From: Alphaproteobacteria bacterium
Lineage (GTDB): Bacteria > Pseudomonadota > Alphaproteobacteria > Caulobacterales > Caulobacteraceae
Assembly: GCA_018821435.1 (NCBI GenBank)
Contig: JAHJME010000037.1
Span: 62,001 to 126,000 of the forward strand
DNA: 64,000 nt
Direction of reading: 5' to 3'
A model generated the notes under the pieces. That model saw only the letters and a program-made list of their open reading frames with translations. It had not been told where the DNA came from and made no database searches. Made by a program: the position numbers and the translations under genes. This document shows positions 36,223-43,820 of this stretch, piece by piece (position 1 is the first letter of the stretch; every line of letters begins with the position of its first letter).

Positions 36223-37788
36223 CTAGGGGGCGGCGACCGCATGCGCTGTCACCGTCCAGCCGGTTTGGTCGAAGCGCATCTGGACATCGCCGGACGAACC
36301 TGGGGATCCCACAACAGGCGCGAACAGCGCCTTGAAGTCGCGCACCTTCTCATCCTTCGGCTGCGAGGTGAACACCAGCTGGACGTCGTCGCCGTCCTTG
36401 CGGACCTCCTCGATGAATTTGGCGAAGACCGAGGACGGGCGATGCTTGTCGTTCGTGGCGTGCGACAGCAGGAGGAAAGAGGCCGACTCCTGCGCCGCAT
36501 AGTTCGCCGCGAGCAGGCAGCGGTAGAAGTGGGCGTTCATGCCGCCGTGATGGGCGACCTGGATGACGTCGAGCGGGGCGAGGGCCTCGATCAGCGCGGG
36601 ATGATAGGCGCCGATCGTCGAGGGCTTGAAGTCCACGCAGCCGGCGTCGCCCGTGACCAGGATCCGCGCCTCGCCGTAGTCCACGCGCAGGATGTAGCTC
36701 AGCTGGTTGCTGGGCGTGATCGGCTCGATCGGAAGGTCCATGTAGGCGATCTTCGTGGCGTAGTCGCCGATCGGCAGCCGCGCCCACTGCTTGCGGACGA
36801 GGCTGTCGGAGGGCCCGAGTAGGAGCAGCGCCGGACCCTCGGCGGAGATCTGCGCGCCCGGCACGAACCTCTTGTCGGCCTTGGACCAGACGAACGGGCG
36901 AGGCTTGCCGTCGGCGATCGTGCGACAGGCTATCGGGACATTGCGCGCCTTCAGGGCCTTCACGACGGCAGCCAGCGACGTCGCGGTGATCGCGTCCTTG
37001 GCGGCCGCCCGGCGGATCAGCGCCAGCGCCGGCGCCTCGACCTCCGCGCGGTCGGGCCGGAAGCTCGACCAGCTTTTCGAAAGGTCCGGAAGTGAGGAGG
37101 GAAGGGGGCCCGCAAAGACTTCCAGGGGGTCGGGCGCCCAGTCGGTCCAGGGGTCCTCGATCACCTCGTCAGCGTGGCCGCCCGGGTCTCGGCCTAGGGT
37201 CCGGTTGGCGTCCTCGAGATGCCACTCGAAGAAGTCCCGGTTCGGCCGGGTCGCTTCGCCGGGTCGCGCCTTGCTGAACGACATGAAGGCGCTGGCCTTG
37301 TCGCCCTCGTCGAACCGGAAGAGGGCGCGAACCTCGTCGCCTTCGCGTTCAGCCGCCGCGAGCCGAACGCAGATGTCGGCCTTGTGGTCTAAGTAACGCT
37401 GAAGCACGGCGTCGCCATCGTCCCTGGCGAATTGGAGGGCCAAGTAGTCCGCGTCGCCTGGCGCGACGAGCCCGGCCTTCGGCGCGGCGTCGTTGGCCAC
37501 GGGCGGCATCCAGGCCTCGCCGATCGTGACCTTGGGGTCCTCGATTATGGCGACCAATCCGGCGAGATGATCGGAATCGTAGTGAGTGCCGATCATCAGG
37601 TCGATGTGGATGTCCCGATAGTCGTTGTCCTCCGTGAACCCATCGATCGCGTGCGCAAGTTTCGCGTCCACGTGATGCTTGGCCTCGCCAGCGTCGGCCA
37701 GCACGCGGACGATGCCGTCCTCGGTCTCAAACTGCAGCAGGATCGCTGCGCCGAGTTCCACCGCGAACATGTCCAGCTGCAAGCGCAT
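36223..37788 (-). CDS. Metallo-beta-lactamase-fold hydrolase (ComEC/Rec2-like, soluble)
   Basis: A 521-residue cytoplasmic protein with the MBL metal motif IGTHYDSDHLAG (H-x-x-x-D-H, about 56-67) near the N-terminus. Later ligands are in ARILVTGDAGCVDF (Asp) and VIQVAHHGGMNAHFY (His, about 420). An insert of about 250 residues lies between them. No membrane helices, unlike ComEC. Such soluble MBL proteins occur in DNA-uptake and anti-phage loci, usually with a protease partner; none is adjacent. The ATG at 37788 has TTGGAG at good spacing; a TTG four codons earlier is the alternative. Substrate not determinable; nuclease activity is possible. Confidence 0.85.
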   Translation of the reverse strand: MRLQLDMFAVELGAAILLQFETEDGIVRVLADAGEAKHHVDAKLAHAIDGFTEDNDYRDIHIDLMIGTHYDSDHLAGLVAIIEDPKVTIGEAWMPPVANDAAPKAGLVAPGDADYLALQFARDDGDAVLQRYLDHKADICVRLAAAEREGDEVRALFRFDEGDKASAFMSFSKARPGEATRPNRDFFEWHLEDANRTLGRDPGGHADEVIEDPWTDWAPDPLEVFAGPLPSSLPDLSKSWSSFRPDRAEVEAPALALIRRAAAKDAITATSLAAVVKALKARNVPIACRTIADGKPRPFVWSKADKRFVPGAQISAEGPALLLLGPSDSLVRKQWARLPIGDYATKIAYMDLPIEPITPSNQLSYILRVDYGEARILVTGDAGCVDFKPSTIGAYHPALIEALAPLDVIQVAHHGGMNAHFYRCLLAANYAAQESASFLLLSHATNDKHRPSSVFAKFIEEVRKDGDDVQLVFTSQPKDEKVRDFKALFAPVVGSPGSSGDVQMRFDQTGWTVTAHAVAAP

Positions 37789-37976
37789 CCAAATCTCCAA
37801 GTCTGCGGTGAAGCTGGGTCATCTGCGACGGTCCGTCCAGACGGGTCCGACGCGGAACACACCCTCAAGCGCGCCGTCTGGATTGGCAACCTCCAGATTG
37901 TAATTGCGGAGCGCGCGGTTCCTGGTTGAATTCGCGAAATATCGATGTTCTTCTTCCGGCATCGGTGGGGGCTCTG

Positions 37977-39251
37977 ATGCGATTTATGAAGCTAAGCTTG
38001 GTTGCGGGCGCGGTGGGCGTGACGCTCCTCTCAGCGGCAGCTCTGCTGATCGATCGAACACCGGCGGTCGCACAGGCGGCCTGTGACGGCCCGACAACAC
38101 CCTTCTGTAACTCCACCGTCCCGCTCCCCGCGGGCTGGAAGGGGCCTGTCTTCCAATTGCGCCAGGACTACCCGGCAGTGGCGCCGTCCGACCAGCAGCC
38201 GTGGCTGGCCTTTGATCCGCGCACTCAGCCGGATGCCTACATCAAGTCGGTGCTGGCTTACTTCTACGAGGGCAACCTGAGGCCGGACGTCGAGACGAGC
38301 TTCGATCCGAAGCTCAATACGGTCCGCAATTGGTACAATGCGCCCTGGCAGGACCAAGGAACGAACGGCCGCGAGCCGGTCCATGGGCTGACGCGGGAGC
38401 GGACCTCCCGCGCCAATGAGCTCGCCGCCGGACAGTCCCAGCAGTGGAACAACTACGCCGTAGGCTTCTACAACGCGCCTGGCGCGGTGGTGATCGGCCA
38501 GATGTGGAAGGACCACGGCCATCCCAACCCCGCCGCGGCGGGAAGCCTGCCGGAGGGCACCGTCGCCGCCAAGTTGCTGTTCACGACCGCGACCGTGCAG
38601 CAGGTGCCCTACCTCGCCGGCGCGCCGACCTGGAAGGTCTACGTCTACGCCAATCCCAACGATCCCAGCCCGAAGCCCACGAGCCCACGCGCGGTGCTCG
38701 AGGTCCGCCTCCTGCAGATCGACATTGCCGTGAAGGACTCCCGCGTCGCATCGACGACCGGGTGGGTTTTCGGGACGTTCGTCTACGGCGGAGGACCTGG
38801 GGGTCCGTCGGGGTCCGGCTGGACCAACGTGGCGCCGGTCGGCGTCATGTGGGGTAACGACCCGGGGAGCTTGGCCGGCGGCCCCCTCAAGGAGACCTGG
38901 TTGAATCCCGCGGTGCACATGCCGCACGTCGGCTTCCAGGGGCGGCTCAACGGCCCGGTCGACAACCCCTCTTCGTCCTGCCTGTCCTGCCACGCGACGG
39001 CCGAGAGCCCCGCCGGGCAGATGATCGGCGCCGACCCAAAGCGCTGGTTCCAGAACGTACCGTCTGGGACGCCCTTCGATCCGGGGCGCCAGTCGATGGA
39101 CTACTCGTTGCAGTTGGCCGTCGGCCTGGCGGACTTCCAGCAAGCGCAGAAGATCAAGTCCGCGCCGACGCCGACGCTTCGCGCCAAGTTCCTACAGGAG
39201 CGGATAATGCAGGATTCACGCCCGCCGCGTGATGGGGGTCCGCTGCACTGA
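37977..39251 (+). CDS. Exported protein with a single cytochrome-c haem site (CxxCH)
   Basis: A 424-residue protein with a signal peptide (hydrophobic KLSLVAGAVGVTLLSAAAL, cleaved near AVAQAAC). It contains one haem-binding motif in SCLSCHATAESPAG at about residue 341, with possible axial Met residues after it (QMIGADP). A conserved-looking PGAVVIGQMWKDHGHPNP block precedes it. The domain outside the haem site is not one I recognise; a periplasmic cytochrome-linked oxidoreductase is the best guess. The ATG at 37977 has GGTGGGGG 5 nt upstream; the frame is open 17 codons further up without support. Confidence 0.75.
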   Translation: MRFMKLSLVAGAVGVTLLSAAALLIDRTPAVAQAACDGPTTPFCNSTVPLPAGWKGPVFQLRQDYPAVAPSDQQPWLAFDPRTQPDAYIKSVLAYFYEGNLRPDVETSFDPKLNTVRNWYNAPWQDQGTNGREPVHGLTRERTSRANELAAGQSQQWNNYAVGFYNAPGAVVIGQMWKDHGHPNPAAAGSLPEGTVAAKLLFTTATVQQVPYLAGAPTWKVYVYANPNDPSPKPTSPRAVLEVRLLQIDIAVKDSRVASTTGWVFGTFVYGGGPGGPSGSGWTNVAPVGVMWGNDPGSLAGGPLKETWLNPAVHMPHVGFQGRLNGPVDNPSSSCLSCHATAESPAGQMIGADPKRWFQNVPSGTPFDPGRQSMDYSLQLAVGLADFQQAQKIKSAPTPTLRAKFLQERIMQDSRPPRDGGPLH

Positions 39252-39260
39252 CCATGCGCT

Positions 39261-39345
39261 GGGGGAGGGGAAAGCCTTCCCCTGAGGCCGAGCGCCAGGT
39301 CTCGGCCTACCCCTTCTGCGGGGCGCCTTGCCCCCGCAACGCCCC
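39261..39345. repeat. Dispersed intergenic GC-rich repeat, copy 1
   Basis: About 85 bp resembling 61030-61108 in the same orientation. Shared blocks in order are GGGGGA, TTCCCCTG, GGCCGAG with its complement CTCGGCC (a short hairpin), ACCCCTTC, and GCCCCCGCAACGCCCC. Intervening bases differ. It follows the exported haem protein gene by 9 bp and may act as its terminator or be a REP-like element. Confidence 0.75.
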
Positions 39346-39389
39346 AGCAGGCTCAGGCCGGCTCAAGAGCAGCGCCTGACGGCGAGCCC

Positions 39390-39812
39390 TCAGCGGCCGC
39401 GGCCGCCCTCCGGTATGCCCGCCTCGCGCATCCGGTCGCCGAGGCTCTTCCCCCTGAGGCGGCAGACCGCGGCGACCCGGTCGTAGGTCTGGTGATCGAC
39501 CACGCAGGTGAGGATTCGACCGCGCGTGAGGCGTTGCAGCGTTGCCTTCGCCTCTGCCCCGCCAGGCGCGCGCAGCTCCGGCGCATAAAAGTCGGCGAGC
39601 CGGATCTCGACCCAGTTTGCGGGACCATCGCCGGCAGCCACGCAGAGGCTGTCGCCATCACCGATGTAGACGACGGGGCCCGTCACCGTCGCACCGTGGG
39701 CGAGCCAGGCGGGGGCCGCCCCATGGTCGGGCACGGCCTTGCAGGGATCGGCTGCGGCCAGGGCCGGAAGGCCGCAGGCCGTCAGGAAGACGAGGATCGC
39801 ATAAGCTCGCAT
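39390..39812 (-). CDS. Exported thermonuclease (SNase)-like protein
   Basis: A 140-residue protein with signal peptide MRAYAILVFLTACGLPALAAAD and an SNase OB-fold: VVYIGDGDSLCV, then VEIRLADFYAPELRAPGG, ending HQTYDRVAAVCRLRGKSLGDRM. In catalytic SNases the second block reads R-x4-D-x2-E; here the Asp position is Tyr (R-L-A-D-F-Y-A-P-E), though D-G-D, Arg, Glu and the later Arg remain. It may therefore be non-catalytic or use a shifted Asp. It is probably periplasmic. Confidence 0.75.
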   Translation of the reverse strand: MRAYAILVFLTACGLPALAAADPCKAVPDHGAAPAWLAHGATVTGPVVYIGDGDSLCVAAGDGPANWVEIRLADFYAPELRAPGGAEAKATLQRLTRGRILTCVVDHQTYDRVAAVCRLRGKSLGDRMREAGIPEGGRGR

Positions 39813-39897
39813 GGGCCTGAGCGTCGCCCACCAGGATTAAGGCCGCGTTTGGTTGGCCTTGTGGAACTCATGACCCACATGCGGCTATGGGTGCGCA

Positions 39898-40089
39898 ATG
39901 CCCGTTCCTCCCCCGATCGACCCGCGTGCGCTGGCCGCCGAGATCGAAGCCTCGGTCGCCGAATTCAATCGACTGGCCGCCCTGGCAGCCACAATGCACA
40001 TCCAGGTCATGGCCGAGGTGTCCCTCCAGGCGATGCCGGGAACGCCAGCCCGGTCCATCCTCGCGGTTCAGGTGATCGCGCCCTTCTAG
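39898..40089 (+). CDS. Small hypothetical protein, 63 residues
   Basis: Begins MPVPPPIDPRALAAEIEASV and ends ARSILAVQVIAPF. One amphipathic helix (about 8-35) followed by a short hydrophobic strand. No known motif or signal peptide. Third-position GC is high as in neighbours. Moderate confidence because of its size. Confidence 0.5.
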   Translation: MPVPPPIDPRALAAEIEASVAEFNRLAALAATMHIQVMAEVSLQAMPGTPARSILAVQVIAPF

Positions 40090-40183
40090 GGCTTGGGCAG
40101 GTGCACGAAGCGCAACGCCGCTGTGCGGTAACCCGCCTGCGATTCCCCGACGGCGCTAGGGTGCGCGACGTGTCCGACCTTCG

Positions 40184-40522
40184 TCAGTGCCTCGCGGGCG
40201 TCGGGTCGGTGAGCGCCCGGCGGTTCAGGACGTCGGCGATCGCCTCGGCGTCCGCTTCCGAGATCCCGGCCTGAGGCCGGGTCGCGAACTCGGCCGCCTC
40301 CCCCGTCCGGATGTCGATCACCGAAAACCCGAACGGATCCGGCTCGACGCGGAAGCGCTCGCGACTGCGGCGATAGGCCTTCGAGGCTGCGTTGTAGGCG
40401 GCCAGGTTTCCAGGGTCTCGGCGCCAGGCGAAGAACGCATGGAGTTCGTCGTTGCCGATGCTCGGCTGGCTGAGCTTTACGATCCATTCGGCCGCAAGGT
40501 CGTTGGCGGAAGGGCGTTTCAT
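40184..40522 (-). CDS. Orphan FecR-N-like (DUF4880) protein with shared small C-terminal domain
   Basis: A 112-residue protein of two parts. Residues about 5-55 (NDLAAEWIVKLSQPS, then FFAWRRDPGNLAAYNAASKAY) match the DUF4880 N-terminal domain of FecR-type anti-sigma factors, the part that contacts the sigma factor. Compare AEAAEWFSRLG in the FecR at 59043. Residues about 62-108 are the domain shared with the 60-residue protein at 31653-31835. There is no membrane helix or periplasmic domain, so it is not a complete FecR. It may be a cytoplasmic sigma or adaptor protein. ATG at 40522; an ATG six codons up is also in frame. Confidence 0.75.
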   Translation of the reverse strand: MKRPSANDLAAEWIVKLSQPSIGNDELHAFFAWRRDPGNLAAYNAASKAYRRSRERFRVEPDPFGFSVIDIRTGEAAEFATRPQAGISEADAEAIADVLNRRALTDPTPARH

Positions 40523-40789
40523 CGCCCGCCATGGCGCCAAGTTTGTCGCCGCTCGTCAAGTCGGGCAGGGCGCGATGCGCACCGCGGTCGTTCGACCGCT
40601 TCCGGACCAGCGCTCGGCGCAGCCTGGCCTTCGCGCATCTCCCCACGCCCAGGGTCCCGAGCGCTTCGCGTCACGGCCCGCGGGCGCTTGAGGCGGAGAC
40701 GCTGCGACCGGGCCGCAGCGGCGGAGGCCGGTGTCTGGCCTCAAGGGGGAGGAAGGGACGGTCGGGCTGGGTCTTTTCGGAGTTCAGCC

Positions 40790-41773
40790 ATGTCCCTCGT
40801 CGTCATCGTCAAGGCCGTGGGGGGTGACCTCTACGATCGCGGCCGCCGCGCCAACATCCCGGCCCCCGGCCACGGACGCCACGACCGCTCCGTCTCGCTC
40901 CTGCTGCAGGACAACCGGGTCGTGGTCCACACCTTCGGTGGGGGGGACTGGCGCGAGGTGCTCGACCACCTGCGGGCGTTGAAACTGATCGACGCCGCCA
41001 ATACCCCGATGTCGGTGACGGCGACGCCGGCGCAGGCGTCCCCGGCCCTCGTGACCCGCCTGGAGCGGCGCGATGCAGCATTGCGGCTGTGGGAGGGCGG
41101 GCGCGCCATCGCGGGCACGGCCTCGGAGCGCTATTGCCGCACGCGAGGCCTGGTCGGCGCGCTGCCGGGATCCGAGGTTCTGCGCCACAACGCCGAAACG
41201 CCGGTCTCGGCCTACCGCCGCGGCGGCTACGCCCGGGCGGCGCTGCTGGCGGCGATCCATACCGCCGAGGGCGCCTTTACGGCGGTCGAGGTGACCTACC
41301 TGACCGCTCAGGGCCGACGCGCGACGGACCTGCGCCTGTCGCGCAAGACCATCGGCGTCGCGCCCGCGGGCTGCGCGATCCGGCTCGATGAGATCGGCGA
41401 CGAGATGCTGGTCGGCGAGGGGGTGTTCACGACCCGCTCGGCCAGCGACTGGTTCGGGTTGCCGGGGTGGGCCTTGGGGTCGACCCGCAACCTGCGGATT
41501 TGGTGCCCGCCCGCCGGCGTCCGCGCGGTGCTGATCGCCGCCGATCGCGGCCAGGATGGGGAGGCTTCCGCCGAGCGGCTGCGTGGGGGGCTGGTCCGTG
41601 ACGGATTGCGCGCCGCCGTGGCGCTGCCGCCTAGCCCCTACGGGGACTGGAACGAATGGGCCGTGGCGGTCCGCACCGGCCGTGGCCGGGAGGAGGGAGG
41701 CAGGGAGCGGGCGGGCGCGCCCAGGGGCAGGATGTCCCTCGCCCTGGCGCAGGAGCCAGACCGCCATGACTGA
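40790..41773 (+). CDS. Toprim-domain (DUF7146-type) primase-like protein
   Basis: A 327-residue protein of mobile-element replication type. The N-terminal block (MSLVVIVKAVGGDLYDRGRR, then DRSVSLLLQDNRVVVHTFGG) resembles the start of P4-type primases without a cysteine zinc finger. The C-terminal Toprim fold has the Glu in DEMLVGEGVFTTRSA (about 205) and the D-x-D-like AADRGQDGEASAERL (about 252). It could prime or remodel DNA during transfer or replication. It is the first gene of the backbone module and overlaps parB by 8 bp. A purine-rich leader (GGGGGAGGAAGGG at 40745-40757) precedes it. Confidence 0.82.
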   Translation: MSLVVIVKAVGGDLYDRGRRANIPAPGHGRHDRSVSLLLQDNRVVVHTFGGGDWREVLDHLRALKLIDAANTPMSVTATPAQASPALVTRLERRDAALRLWEGGRAIAGTASERYCRTRGLVGALPGSEVLRHNAETPVSAYRRGGYARAALLAAIHTAEGAFTAVEVTYLTAQGRRATDLRLSRKTIGVAPAGCAIRLDEIGDEMLVGEGVFTTRSASDWFGLPGWALGSTRNLRIWCPPAGVRAVLIAADRGQDGEASAERLRGGLVRDGLRAAVALPPSPYGDWNEWAVAVRTGRGREEGGRERAGAPRGRMSLALAQEPDRHD

Positions 41774-43778
41774 CACTGACACCCAAACCGCGGACGCCGT
41801 CGTCCGCGCCGCGCCGATGGCCCGCCTCCAGGTCCGCCTCGGCGACCTCGGGCTGGCCCGGGAGAACCTGCGCTTCGACGAGCCCGCCGATGACGGCGTG
41901 CCGCAGCTGGCCGACACCATCCTGGCCGCCGGGGTGGTGATCCCGCCCATCGTGCGCCCGGGGCGCAAGGGCGAGGCGGCGCACATGGCGCTCGACGGCC
42001 GTCGGCGGCGTCTGGCGCTGCTGCTCCTGAAGGAACGCGGCGCGATCGACGACGACTATCTGGTGGAGTGCCAGCTGGCCGAGACCAAGGCCCAGCAGGC
42101 GGCCGCCATCCTCCTGCCGAATACCGAGCATGCGCCGGTCCACATCGCCGACGTGATCGCGGCCATCGGACGCCTGCGCAAGGCCCGGATGGACACTGCC
42201 GCCATCTCCAAGGCGCTCGGCTATAGCGAGCTGGAGATCAAGCGCCTGGAGGCCCTCTCGGCCGTGCATCCCAGCGTCCTGAAGGCGCTGCGCCAGGGCA
42301 AGCTCACCCTGAAGCAGGCGCGGCTGTTCGCTCGGATCGGCGACAAGACGCGTCAGGCCGAAATCGCCGAGACGGCGCTCGCCGGATACTTCCAGGACTA
42401 CCATCTGCGTTATGTCGTGGAGGGGGGCCGCCTCACGGTCGAGGATCCGCGCTTCATCCTCGTCGGCCTGGAGCGCTACGTCGCCGCCGAAGGACGGGTC
42501 ACCACCGACCTCTTCGGCGAGCTGCCGGACACCCTGCTAGACCCGGAGATTCTGCAGTCTGCCTGGCGTGACCGCGTCCAGCCGATCGTCGAGCATCTGA
42601 AGGCCGAGGGGCTCGCCGTTTACATCGGCCAGGACGGCGCCTTCGGGGCGCCGGAAGGGTTCGACCGCCTGGGCTACGTTTACCACGGCGACCTCGGCGA
42701 GGCGCAGAAGACCGCGCTCCAGGCGGCCCGTCACGCGGCCGCGCAGGCGTCCGCGGCGCTCCAGGGCCTCGACCCCAAGACGGAAGACGCCCCCGCCGCC
42801 TACGCGCCGCTCGTCAGCGCGCTAGTCCAGGTCGCCGCGGCGCCGCTGACCCGCGACCGGATCGGCGCGGTGATGCTCTCGCCGGCGAACAGCGATTTTG
42901 GCTGGGAAGCGACCTTCTACTCGGTCCCGCTGCCGGCGGACGAATTGCCGGATGAGATCGAGGGCGAGACCGAAGAGGAGGACGACGCCACCCCGACCTA
43001 TGGCAGGTCGACCGCGGACGTGGAGGTCCCGCGCGCGGAGGTGGAGGTCGAGGGCTCCAGCCACGTGCTGCATGAGGGGCGCACGGACATGGCCACCCGC
43101 GGCCTGATCCGGGACCTCGCCGACGATCCGAGCGCCGCCCTGACGGTACTGGTGGCGCAGCTCTTCAAGCAGCTGGCCCTGCAGTCCTCGGGCGCGCTTG
43201 AGGAATCCGGCCTGCAGATCTCTGCCAAGCGCTACAGCTTCGGGACAGCGCCGCCGGTCGGGTCGCTCGATGGCGAGGTGAAGGCGAGGCTCGACGCCCG
43301 CCGGACGGCCTACAAGGCGTCCGGACTGCGGCCGATCACCTGGGTCGAGACCCTGGCGCACGGGGAGAAGATGGCCCTGCTGGCCGAACTCACCGCCATG
43401 TCCCTGAACCTGCGCGAAGGCCGGACCACCTCGCTCCGCCATGCGGCCCGCGCCGAGGCCGCCGAGGTCGCCGCGCTGTGCGGCGCCGATATCTCGGCGC
43501 ACTGGACGCCGGACTCCGGCTTCCTGGACGTCCATCCCAAGAAGCACCTGCTGGCGATGCTGGAGGAGATGGGTGTGGAGGACGACCGCGCGAAGACCCT
43601 GAAGAAGGACGACCTGGTGACCTTCGTCGCCGAGGCGGCCGCTGAGCGTCAGTGGGCGCCGAGCGCGGTGGGTTGGGATCGGACAGACGGTGAAGCGGCG
43701 GAGGCGGAAGAGCCGGCCGACGAACCGGCGGCCGAGCCCGATCCACCCGCCGCGGCGGCTGACCCCCTGGCGGCCTGA
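41766..43778 (+). CDS. parB: ParB/RepB/Spo0J-type partition protein of a mobile element
   Basis: A 670-residue protein. The N-terminal ParB nuclease-like domain contains ENLRFDEPADDGVPQLADTI, VIPPIVRPGR and MALDGRRRRLALLLL (the GxRR-type motif). An HTH region follows (MDTAAISKALGYSELEIKRLEALSAVHPSVLKALRQGKLTLKQ in overlapping pieces). The C-terminal 350 residues are long and acidic at the end (EAEEPADEPAAEPDPP), a form found on sphingomonad and caulobacter plasmids and islands. No parA is adjacent, so a role in segregation is uncertain; regulation is possible. A strong terminator follows. Confidence 0.88.
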   Translation: MTDTDTQTADAVVRAAPMARLQVRLGDLGLARENLRFDEPADDGVPQLADTILAAGVVIPPIVRPGRKGEAAHMALDGRRRRLALLLLKERGAIDDDYLVECQLAETKAQQAAAILLPNTEHAPVHIADVIAAIGRLRKARMDTAAISKALGYSELEIKRLEALSAVHPSVLKALRQGKLTLKQARLFARIGDKTRQAEIAETALAGYFQDYHLRYVVEGGRLTVEDPRFILVGLERYVAAEGRVTTDLFGELPDTLLDPEILQSAWRDRVQPIVEHLKAEGLAVYIGQDGAFGAPEGFDRLGYVYHGDLGEAQKTALQAARHAAAQASAALQGLDPKTEDAPAAYAPLVSALVQVAAAPLTRDRIGAVMLSPANSDFGWEATFYSVPLPADELPDEIEGETEEEDDATPTYGRSTADVEVPRAEVEVEGSSHVLHEGRTDMATRGLIRDLADDPSAALTVLVAQLFKQLALQSSGALEESGLQISAKRYSFGTAPPVGSLDGEVKARLDARRTAYKASGLRPITWVETLAHGEKMALLAELTAMSLNLREGRTTSLRHAARAEAAEVAALCGADISAHWTPDSGFLDVHPKKHLLAMLEEMGVEDDRAKTLKKDDLVTFVAEAAAERQWAPSAVGWDRTDGEAAEAEEPADEPAAEPDPPAAAADPLAA

Positions 43779-43786
43779 GTTCTCCC

Positions 43787-43816
43787 GTAGCCCCCGCCGG
43801 CCTCGGCGGGGGCTAC
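43787..43816 (+). terminator. Strong hairpin terminator after parB
   Basis: A perfect 13-bp stem (GTAGCCCCCGCCG / CGGCGGGGGCTAC) with a 4-nt GCCT loop lies 8 bp after the parB stop. Only a short CCCTTG follows, so the T-run is poor, but the stem is very stable. The open frame of the next gene begins within 5 nt of it. Confidence 0.75.
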
Positions 43817-43820
43817 CCTT

